From: Polyangium mundeleinium
GTDB taxonomy: Bacteria > Myxococcota_A > Polyangia > Polyangiales > Polyangiaceae
Reading direction: 5' to 3'
Length of the DNA stretch: 64,000 nucleotides
Assembly: GCF_028369105.1 (NCBI RefSeq)
Contig: NZ_JAQNDO010000001.1
Span: forward strand, 3,812,501 to 3,876,500
Shown here: positions 29,314 to 36,016 of the stretch, piece by piece
How positions within the stretch are numbered: position 1 is the stretch's first letter
Layout of the letters: each line of letters opens with the position of its first letter
Notes under the pieces: generated by a model
Seen by the model: only the letters and a program-made list of their open reading frames with translations
What the model was told of the DNA's origin: nothing
Databases searched by the model: none
Position numbers and translations under genes: made by a program

Positions 29314-29450
29314 GCGGCGAAGCTAGCAGAGGAGGTCGTCTGTACGTCAGCCACGATCCACGGCCCGAGCCACGAGCGATCCATCGCCAAAATTTCCGCG
29401 TGCGCCTCCCACTTCACCGCCCTGCCCCTGACGTCGTATGCTCGGGCGTG

Positions 29451-31058
29451 ATGGCCCAGGACGTCTTCGGGATCGCCGGCACGACGCAGGGCCCCTTCAC
29501 CATCGAAGAGGCGGTGGCCGAAGGGGGGTTCGGCGTCGTCTACCGCGCGCTCCACGGAGCGTTCCGCGCGCCCGTCGCGCTGAAGTGCCTCAAGATCCCC
29601 ACGATCCCGGAGGACCTGCGCGCCGGCTTCCTCGAACGATTCCGCGAGGAGGCCGAGATGCTCTTCCGGCTCTCGGCCACGATCTCGGAGGTCGTGCGGC
29701 CGCTGCATTACGACGTCATCACGCTCGACAGCGGCCTCATCGTCCCGTTCATCGCGCTCGAGTGGCTGGAGGGGCGCACGCTCTGGTCGCTCATCGAGCA
29801 GCGCGCCACGGACGGCCTGCCGCCGCTCGGCTACGTCGAAGCCGCGCGCCTGCTCACGCCCGTCGCCCGCGCCCTCGACGTCGCCCACAACTTTCCCGGG
29901 GGGGCCCAGGGCGCGCTCTGCGTCGTCCACCGCGACATCAAGCCCGCGAACATCTTCCTCGCCGAGGTCCACGGCACCGAGTACGTGAAGATCCTCGATT
30001 TCGGCATCGCCCGCGCCCGCGACGCGGCCTCCGTGATGGCCGGCGAGATGACGCAGGCGGACACAGCCACGCCGCTCGCCTTCACGCCGCGCTACGGCGC
30101 GCCGGAGCAATGGGCGCCGAAGCGGTTCGGCACGACCGGCCCGTGGACCGACGTGTGGGGCCTCGCGCTCGCGTTCCTGGAGACCATCGCCGGCCGCGTG
30201 GTGATCGACGGCGACGCGGTGGCGATCATGGGGACCGTGCTCGACGAGAAACGAAGGCCCACGCCGCGGAACGAGGGCATCGCCGTGCCCGACGCGCTCG
30301 AAGCCGTCTTCCGCCGCGCGCTCGCCGTGGATCCGCGCGAGCGCCCCGGGAGCGCCGGCGCGTTTTGGGACGAGGTGGAGCAAGCCCTCGGCCTCGGGCC
30401 GCGCCTCTCCGCGCCCGCGGGACATCGGTCCGGGATCATGCGGGCGCCGGCGATCGAAGCGCCCCAAGGCGAGTCGCGCCGCCCCTCGGGCTCGATGCGC
30501 GCCGTCTCCGTGCCGCCTGCGAGCCTCGACGTCGCCTCCACGGTGCTCGCCGACGCCCCGTCCGAGGGCGGGGGCCGCATCTCGCGGTTCCCCGAGCCGC
30601 CTGCGCCGTCGGCCCGCGCCCGGGACGCCGCTGCGATCGACGTCGACTGGGGCGCGAGCGGCCCGAGCGCGCCGCAGCGCCGATCGAGCGCGTCGATGCC
30701 GGCCGTGCGCCTCGATTCGCCGGCGTCGCCGCCGAGCTCACGCGTCTCCTCGGTCCCGAAGCCGCGCGTGTCGGCGGCCCCGCGCGAGCCCCTCCCGCGC
30801 GAGCCTCCCCCGCGCGAGCCCCTCCCGAGCGTCTCGAACGAGCCTGCGCCCGACGTCCGCAGCATGCTCGGCGGCCCGGTCGCGCTGGCCGGCGCGGGCG
30901 TGATCATCCGCGTGCTCGACCAGATCGCGGGATGGCTCTGGCTCGGGGGCGAGCGCGTGGGGCTCGGGCCGCTCCGCTTGTCCTACGTCGCCGCGATCCT
31001 CATCGGCGCCGGGGCGCTGCTCGCCCTCGCGCGCCTGCTGCGCCATTTGACCCGGTAG
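29451..31058 (+). CDS. membrane-anchored serine/threonine protein kinase
   Basis: 535 aa. Kinase domain at residues ~15-300: glycine loop AEGGFGVVYRA, ATP-binding Lys 45 (VALKCLK), catalytic HRDIKPAN at 160-167, DFG at 183-185 and GAPEQW. All catalytic residues are intact. A ~170-residue Pro/Ser/Arg-rich juxtamembrane segment follows, with repeated REP(L/P)PREP near its end. Hydrophobic C-terminal helices (GPVALAGAGVIIRVLDQIAGWLWLGG and LSYVAAILIGAGALLALARLL) suggest membrane anchoring. Typical of the large myxobacterial Hanks-type kinase families. ATG at 29451 chosen because the kinase fold begins just after it. The gene ends in a 21-bp tandem repeat that starts next to its stop codon. Confidence 0.9.
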   Translation: MAQDVFGIAGTTQGPFTIEEAVAEGGFGVVYRALHGAFRAPVALKCLKIPTIPEDLRAGFLERFREEAEMLFRLSATISEVVRPLHYDVITLDSGLIVPFIALEWLEGRTLWSLIEQRATDGLPPLGYVEAARLLTPVARALDVAHNFPGGAQGALCVVHRDIKPANIFLAEVHGTEYVKILDFGIARARDAASVMAGEMTQADTATPLAFTPRYGAPEQWAPKRFGTTGPWTDVWGLALAFLETIAGRVVIDGDAVAIMGTVLDEKRRPTPRNEGIAVPDALEAVFRRALAVDPRERPGSAGAFWDEVEQALGLGPRLSAPAGHRSGIMRAPAIEAPQGESRRPSGSMRAVSVPPASLDVASTVLADAPSEGGGRISRFPEPPAPSARARDAAAIDVDWGASGPSAPQRRSSASMPAVRLDSPASPPSSRVSSVPKPRVSAAPREPLPREPPPREPLPSVSNEPAPDVRSMLGGPVALAGAGVIIRVLDQIAGWLWLGGERVGLGPLRLSYVAAILIGAGALLALARLLRHLTR

Positions 31059-31059
31059 G

Positions 31060-31150
31060 TGTCCTGGAGGCGGGGGTCGGTGTCCTGGAGGCGGGGGTCG
31101 GTGTCCTGGACGCGGAGGTCGGTGTCCTGGAGGCGGGGGTCGGTGTCCTA
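31060..31150. repeat. 21-bp direct repeat, four copies plus a partial
   Basis: Unit TGTCCTGGAGGCGGGGGTCGG at 31060-31080, 31081-31101, 31102-31122 (two substitutions) and 31123-31143, then a 7-nt partial TGTCCTA. It fills the whole gap between the kinase stop (31056-31058) and the convergent ybaK-like stop codon, whose last bases lie in the final partial copy. 21 bp is two helical turns and seven codons. The frame of the kinase would read GVLEAGV repeats if its stop were absent. Confidence 0.95.
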
Positions 31151-31621
31151 CACGCTCCGGGCGATCGGCGCGAGCGTGCCTTTCACCACCCGCACGTAAT
31201 CGGTCGGCGCGAGCAGGATCTGCAGCCCCCGCACGCCTGCCGAGACGGACACCACGTCGTGGAGCTCGATCGTCTCGTCGACGACAACAGAAAAGTCCTT
31301 TTTGCCGCCGATCGCCGTCACGCCGCCGCGCACGTAACCCGTGAGTGGCTGGACCTCCTTCAGCGACACCGTATCCACCTTGCGATCGCCCGTGGCCCGC
31401 GCGAGCGCCTTCAGATCGAGCTCCTCGTTCCCGGCGAGCACGGCCATGAGCACGCCCGTGCGATCTCCGCGACAAACGAGGGTCTTCCAGACCTGCTCCA
31501 CGGGCAAGCCGATCTTCTCGGCCACCGTCCCGGCCCGCAGATCTTCGGGATCGACCTCGTACGCGCGGAGCTCGTAGGCAATGCCGAGCGTATCGAGCAA
31601 CCTCACCGCATTTGTTTTCAT
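31148..31621 (-). CDS. ybaK: Cys-tRNA(Pro)/aminoacyl-tRNA deacylase, YbaK family
   Basis: 157 aa, the usual length. It shows the YbaK fold: KTNAVRLLDTLGIAYELRAYEV at the N-terminus, IGLPVEQVWKTLVCRGD with the conserved Lys (KTL), ATGDRKV, and the GYVRGGVTAIGGKKDFSVVVDETIELHDVVSVSAGVRGLQILLAPTDYVRVV block. The family hydrolyses Cys-tRNA(Pro) formed by ProRS error. The start ATG overlaps the stop of the upstream PLP-enzyme gene by 4 nt (ATGA), so the two are coupled. The pairing with a cysteine-synthase-like enzyme fits a cysteine-related role. Confidence 0.9.
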   Translation of the reverse strand: MKTNAVRLLDTLGIAYELRAYEVDPEDLRAGTVAEKIGLPVEQVWKTLVCRGDRTGVLMAVLAGNEELDLKALARATGDRKVDTVSLKEVQPLTGYVRGGVTAIGGKKDFSVVVDETIELHDVVSVSAGVRGLQILLAPTDYVRVVKGTLAPIARSV

Positions 31622-32574
31622 CGCACGCTTTTTACGGCCTCGTCCCCCGACAGGTCCCGGAACATATCGGTCGAGAAATAACGCTCCATCCGGTCGCAGA
31701 GCACGGTCGCGATGTCGTGCCCCGGCCCGAGCCTGCGCGCGAGCATGCGCGCCCCGGCCAGGTTGAGCCCGCTCGACGGGCCCACCGGGAACCCTCGCGC
31801 CACGAGATCCCGCGCCGCGCGAATGGCCTCCGCGTCGGGGACCGGGAGTGAGACCACGCCGCCCACGTCCTCCTCGTCGAGGATCTGCGAGAGCCCGTCC
31901 ACCACGCCCGGGATCCCGCCGCAGATCTCCGGCTGCCCCTCGAAACACACGCCCCGCTCGGGCCGAGGCCTGCCGATGACCGCCTTTTGCCCCGACTCGA
32001 GGAGCGCCCGCGCGATCCCCATGAGCGTCCCGCCGGTCCCGACGCCGGCGACGAAGCCGTGGATCGTGGTGCCGACCTGGGCGATGAGCTCGGGGCCCGT
32101 GGTCCGCTGGTGGGCGAGGGCATTCTGAGGATTCTCGAATTGGCGCGGCCAGAAGACCCGCGTGTCCTCTTCGGCCATGCGGCGTGTCTCCTCGATCGCG
32201 CCGAGCACGCCGAGCTTCTGCGGCGTGAGCACGACCTCACCGCCATAACGACGGATGATGAGCAAGCGCTCGCCGCTCACGCCCTCGGGCATGACCGCGC
32301 GGAATCGTACGCCGATCATGGCGCAGGCCATGGCGAAGGAGATCGACGTCGAGCCGCTCGACGCCTCGACGACGATGCTGTCGTCCCGCAGCGCCCCGCG
32401 CTCGACGGCGCAGCCGAGGATGAAGCTCGCGATGCGGTCCTTCGTGGATCCGCTCGGGAGCATGTACTCGAGCTTGATCCAGAGGGTACACCCCGTCTCC
32501 TCGTCCCGGAGCGGGACCGTGGGCGTGCCCGCCGCGAGCCGCGCGAGCCAGGCCTTCATCGAGCGTCGGACCAT
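31618..32574 (-). CDS. PLP-dependent cysteine synthase/cystathionine beta-synthase family enzyme
   Basis: 318 aa, fold type II PLP enzyme. The Schiff-base Lys is in SGSTKDRIA, substrate/PLP loops ASSGSTSISFA and phosphate-binding GVGTGGT are present, and the C-terminal SSGLNLAGA segment is clear. It differs from the CysK at 48083-49066: the Lys context is PSGSTKDR rather than NPAYSVKCR and the substrate loop is SSGST rather than TSGNT. It may therefore use another acceptor or be a lyase. Cytoplasmic. Heads a two-gene operon with ybaK. Exact reaction not assignable from sequence. Confidence 0.82.
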   Translation of the reverse strand: MVRRSMKAWLARLAAGTPTVPLRDEETGCTLWIKLEYMLPSGSTKDRIASFILGCAVERGALRDDSIVVEASSGSTSISFAMACAMIGVRFRAVMPEGVSGERLLIIRRYGGEVVLTPQKLGVLGAIEETRRMAEEDTRVFWPRQFENPQNALAHQRTTGPELIAQVGTTIHGFVAGVGTGGTLMGIARALLESGQKAVIGRPRPERGVCFEGQPEICGGIPGVVDGLSQILDEEDVGGVVSLPVPDAEAIRAARDLVARGFPVGPSSGLNLAGARMLARRLGPGHDIATVLCDRMERYFSTDMFRDLSGDEAVKSVR

Positions 32575-32593
32575 GGGGCGAAGGCTAGCTCGA

Positions 32594-32716
32594 TCAGCTA
32601 CGTCCGTGCCAGTAGGTCGGCCGTCGCTTGTGGGCCGCGATGGCCAGGATGCGGATGTGGTCCTCGCGAGGTCTGTAAAGCTCCGCGAGCGCGTGAAAGA
32701 CGACGGGGAACGTCAT
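32594..32716 (-). pseudogene. truncated ParE/RelE-type toxin remnant
   Basis: 40 codons. The ATG at 32716 overlaps the antitoxin stop as ATGA, exactly where a full toxin would start. After MTF the chain jumps straight to the C-terminal third of a ParE/RelE fold: FPVVFHALAELYRPREDHIRILAIAAHKRRPTYWHGR, which corresponds to the last two beta strands and the terminal helix. The ~55 residues that normally precede this are missing, so an internal in-frame deletion is likely and toxicity is improbable. Confidence 0.7.
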
Positions 32717-32931
32717 GCGAAGCGTGACCGCACGTCCCGGAGCACGTCCTCGGCGGAGCGACCCTTCGCGGGATCGAAGTCCGCGTCGCGCCGCGCCGCC
32801 TCTTCGGCCCACGCCTCCTGGTTCTCCTGCTCGGAGAGCATCTCCAGGCTCTCGAGGAGCTTCTCGGCGAGGCGCGCCCGGTCCGCGGGGTCGAGCTTCA
32901 GCGCTTCGATCTCCAGCTCGGTCAGGTTCAT
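32713..32931 (-). CDS. addiction-module antitoxin, putative (Unstab_antitox family)
   Basis: 72 aa. LTELEIEALKLDPADRARLAEKLLESLEML followed by WAEEAARRDADFDPAKGRSAEDVLRDVRSRF is the standard pattern of PF09720 addiction-module proteins that precede ParE/RelE toxins. Intact from ATG to stop. It overlaps the truncated toxin by 4 nt. With the toxin gutted it may persist as an anti-addiction factor or simply be decaying. Confidence 0.8.
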   Translation of the reverse strand: MNLTELEIEALKLDPADRARLAEKLLESLEMLSEQENQEAWAEEAARRDADFDPAKGRSAEDVLRDVRSRFA

Positions 32932-32984
32932 GCGAAGACTCTACCCCCACGGACAGCGCGTGGGGAGCCCCGGCAAACCAGGCC

Positions 32985-33344
32985 TCACCGCGGCTCCGTC
33001 AACTTGCTGTGCACGAGCACGTTCCGGCCCGACGCCTCGAACAGGATCGCGAGCCGCGTCGTCTTCGCGCCGAGCGCCTCCGTCAGCTTTGCCCGTTCTT
33101 TCTCGTGTTTGCACGCCGCGAGCCGCTCGCGCAGCGCCGCGATGTCCCGCAAGAGCTCCACTTCCTCCGGCGCGCTCCCCGCGATGCGCTGGATCCGCGC
33201 GGCCATGCGGTCCTCCGCGGGCAGGCCGGCGAGGTCGTCCGCGGGCATCGGTTTGCCCTTGCCGGGCAGGTCCTCGAACGACCCCCGCGCCTCCGCCTCC
33301 CGGATCCGCGCCTCCACGAGCACATGAAAATCCCTGGAACGCAC
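32985..33344 (-). CDS. DUF1992 domain protein (DnaJC28-like)
   Basis: 119 aa from a GTG at 33344 with AAGGAG seven bases upstream, which decides the start over a much longer in-frame extension. The DUF1992 pattern is clear: LVEARIREAEARGSFEDLPGKGKPMPADDLAGLPAEDRMAARIQRIAG, then an EExELLRDIAALRERL helix. Bacterial members are uncharacterised; eukaryotic DNAJC28 carries the same domain. Divergent from the gene at 33505, leaving 160 nt for both promoters. Confidence 0.8.
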   Translation of the reverse strand: MRSRDFHVLVEARIREAEARGSFEDLPGKGKPMPADDLAGLPAEDRMAARIQRIAGSAPEEVELLRDIAALRERLAACKHEKERAKLTEALGAKTTRLAILFEASGRNVLVHSKLTEPR

Positions 33345-33504
33345 GCCTCGTCTCCTTGCTCGGCCACCCTTCGAGCACGTCGTGGGGGCGCTCGCGCGCG
33401 GGTCAAGCCCCCGCGGCCGTTCTGGACGCGTCTGCCGGACGAGCTGAAGCAAAGCCTTCTGAACCGGCTGGTCAGCGTCCGTGATCCATGTATGCTCCGC
33501 CGCG

Positions 33505-34149
33505 ATGCGCCACAGCGCTGGGGACGCTCCTCGTCCATCCTCGGGCAGGCGGCTCGGGCCACCTTGCCTCGTCCGGCTCGTTTGCTCGTTCGCCGCGCTC
33601 GCCCTCGGCGTCACCACGAGCGTGGCGGCCTTGGCCGAGGAACCTCCCACGGCGGCGCCCGCGCCCGAGCCCGCGCCCACCGCAAGCCGGGGGAACCTGC
33701 GCCAGGCCAAGAACTTCGTCGGCCTCGGGCCGCTCTTCGGCATCACGGGCCACACCGACGGAACCATCTCCGGCGCCCTCGGCTTCGAGCTCTCGTACGT
33801 GCGTTACCCCGTCGAGGCGTTCGCGTTTGGCCTCGGCGCGTTCGCGCAGGCGCAGTCCGTCGGGTTCACGCACGGCCGCTGGGCGTTCGGCCCGCAGATC
33901 AACTTCATGATGTTCGGCGCCGAGATCGGCGCGTACCTCGAGGAAGGCTACGGAAACCGCGCCACCACGATCGGCCTCCACGCCTCGCCTTTCGTCTCCA
34001 TTGGCTTCTTCTCCGCGGCCTTCCGGATCGGCGTCCCCGTCAGCGCCTTCTCCGAGGGGACGCCGTACGGCCTGGATCTCGGGCTCATCTGCGCCATCAA
34101 GGCGCCCATCCCCCTCGACGGCCAGCTCTTCGGGCTCGCATTTCATTGA
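33505..34149 (+). CDS. putative exported beta-rich protein, unknown function
   Basis: 214 aa from the ATG at 33505 (a GTG at 33481 would add eight residues). An Arg-containing N-region and a hydrophobic stretch (LVRLVCSFAALALGVTTSVAALA) look like a Sec signal, followed by a Pro/Ala linker. The rest alternates Gly and aromatics in amphipathic strands (LGFELSYVRYPVEAFAFGLGAFAQAQ, WAFGPQINFMMFGAEIGAYLE), as in small outer-membrane barrels. No family recognised. The stop shares one base with the ATG of the next gene, so the two are coupled. Confidence 0.65.
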   Translation: MRHSAGDAPRPSSGRRLGPPCLVRLVCSFAALALGVTTSVAALAEEPPTAAPAPEPAPTASRGNLRQAKNFVGLGPLFGITGHTDGTISGALGFELSYVRYPVEAFAFGLGAFAQAQSVGFTHGRWAFGPQINFMMFGAEIGAYLEEGYGNRATTIGLHASPFVSIGFFSAAFRIGVPVSAFSEGTPYGLDLGLICAIKAPIPLDGQLFGLAFH

Positions 34150-35741
34150 TGAACGACGATATCGCGGACGAACAGGACGAACAGGAAGACCACGAGCCCA
34201 AAGCCCCCGAGCAGGCTCCTTTTTCCGAAGACGATCTCCGCGTCGCCCTCGACGTGCTCGAAGCCGTGGTCCGCGACCGGGCCGTCCTCGCGCACGTGCC
34301 ACGCGAGGCGCGCGTGCGGCTGCTCGAAGCGGCAGGGAGGGTCTCGCGGCCCGATCGCGCCGAGCAGCGCCGCCTCGCGAAGGCGCTCCGCCGAAAGGAT
34401 CGCCTCGCCGTGAAGGCGGAGGACGCGGCGTTGCTCGACGCGACCGGCATTCGCGCGGGCCGCCGCGCGACGGTCTTCCAGACGCCGCCGCCGAGCTTCG
34501 GCGCCTTGCCGGGCCCCGCGGAGGCGCCGCCGCCCCCCGCCGAGCTCAGCGACGCGCGCAAGTGTTACGTCTGCAAAGCCGAGTTCCGGAAGATCCATTT
34601 CTTCTACGATCAGCTCTGCCCGCCCTGCGCCGAGCTCAATTATACGAAACGCACGCAGACGGCCGATCTGCGGGGCCGCGTCGCGGTCGTGACCGGCGCG
34701 CGCGTGAAGATCGGGTACCAGGCCGCGATCCTCCTCCTCCGCGCCGGCGCGCGTGTCGTCGTGACGACGCGTTTCCCCCACGACGCCGCGCTCCGGTACG
34801 CCCGCGAGAGCGACTACGAGGCCTGGGCCGAACGGCTCGAGATTCACGGCCTCGACCTGCGCCTGACCCCGAGCGTCGAGCGGTTCGCGCGGTTCCTCGA
34901 AGGTCACCTGCCTCGGCTCGATTTCATCATCCACAATGCCTGCCAGACCGTGCGCAGGCCGCCGGGCTTTTACGAGCACCTCCTCGGCACCGAGCTGCAA
35001 TCCCCCGATCGATTGCCCCCCGAGGCGGCCCGCCTCGTCGCGAGCCACGAGGCCGAGCGCGCCGCGCAACGAGCGCTCGCCCAGGCCAACGAGGTCGCGC
35101 TCGCCCCGCGCGCGGGCTCGCTCGCGCTCTTCGAGGATTCCGCCGCGCTCTCACAGATCCCGCTCACGGCCGAGGATCACGCGCTGCGCGGCCGGGTCGA
35201 TCTCTTCCCCCGCGGCGCGCTCGACGCGGATCTCCAGCAGATCGATCTGCGCGACAAGAATAGCTGGCGCCTCGCGCTCGCGGAGGTGCCCACGATCGAG
35301 CTGCTCGAAGTGCACCTCGTCAATGCCATTGCCCCGTTCGTGCTGAGCAGCAAGCTGAAGGGCCTCATGACGCGGCACCCCTCGCGCGACAAACACATCG
35401 TCAACGTCTCGGCGATGGAGGGGCAATTCTACCGCGAGCACAAGACCGACAAACACCCGCACACGAACATGGCCAAGGCGGCGCTGAACATGCTCACGCG
35501 CACCTCGGCGCAGGATTACGTGAAGGACGGCATCCACATCAACAGCGTGGATACGGGCTGGGTGACGGACGAGGACCCCGCGGAGATCGCGGCGCGCAAG
35601 CAATCGATCCACGGCTTCCACCCGCCGCTCGACATCGTCGACGGGGCGGCCCGGATCGTGGACCCGATCTTCGAGGGGTTTGCCACGGGAAGCCACGCCT
35701 ACGGGCAATTCTTCAAGGACTACAAACCGACGCCCTGGTGA
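34149..35741 (+). CDS. SDR-fold oxidoreductase with N-terminal zinc ribbon
   Basis: 530 aa. Residues 1-~135 are acidic then charged helical, leading to a CxxC…CxxC ribbon (CYVCKAEF…LCPPCAELN, about 138-160) just before a Rossmann domain. The domain carries RVAVVTGARVKIGYQAA, DFIIHNA and VNVSAMEGQFYREHKTDKHPHTNMAKAALNML. The nucleotide motif is TGARVKIG rather than TGxxxGIG. The catalytic YxxxK position reads T-N-M-A-K, so the Tyr is replaced by Thr while Ser and Lys remain. An insertion of ~100 residues lies before the NVSAME strand. NAD(P) binding is plausible, classical SDR catalysis doubtful. Starts inside the stop of the preceding gene (TGATG). Confidence 0.78.
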   Translation: MNDDIADEQDEQEDHEPKAPEQAPFSEDDLRVALDVLEAVVRDRAVLAHVPREARVRLLEAAGRVSRPDRAEQRRLAKALRRKDRLAVKAEDAALLDATGIRAGRRATVFQTPPPSFGALPGPAEAPPPPAELSDARKCYVCKAEFRKIHFFYDQLCPPCAELNYTKRTQTADLRGRVAVVTGARVKIGYQAAILLLRAGARVVVTTRFPHDAALRYARESDYEAWAERLEIHGLDLRLTPSVERFARFLEGHLPRLDFIIHNACQTVRRPPGFYEHLLGTELQSPDRLPPEAARLVASHEAERAAQRALAQANEVALAPRAGSLALFEDSAALSQIPLTAEDHALRGRVDLFPRGALDADLQQIDLRDKNSWRLALAEVPTIELLEVHLVNAIAPFVLSSKLKGLMTRHPSRDKHIVNVSAMEGQFYREHKTDKHPHTNMAKAALNMLTRTSAQDYVKDGIHINSVDTGWVTDEDPAEIAARKQSIHGFHPPLDIVDGAARIVDPIFEGFATGSHAYGQFFKDYKPTPW

Positions 35742-36016
35742 CGGCGCCCGGCCGTTGATCCGCCGCGCGCCGACCGCCCGGCCTCGCGGAGAGGCGGGGC
35801 GTTCTGGCGGGTGAGCGAGGTCCTACGTCGTGGCCCGCCCTGGCGTTGGGTGTGACACGACCGGCCGCGTGTGGAGCCGTCCTTCGCCACGAGGGCGCGC
35901 CAGGAGCGCACGTTCCATGCTATGGGGATTCAGGGGGCTGCCGATCGCAAGTCATGGGTGGGCCCATTCCCTGCGCGCCCCTTGCCTGGCGCCCGCTCCG
36001 GGCAGCGAGCTTTCCC

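Noticed and set aside
29438-31681. 747-codon frame overlapping the Ser/Thr kinase
   Set aside because: Same strand, other frame, made of Arg/Ala/Pro runs; the kinase frame has all catalytic motifs.
35742-36016. N-terminal extension of the hybrid kinase into the 275-nt gap
   Set aside because: The extra 57 residues are Cys/Pro/Arg-rich and not domain-like, while the kinase fold starts just after the ATG at 36017. Nothing else was seen in the gap.
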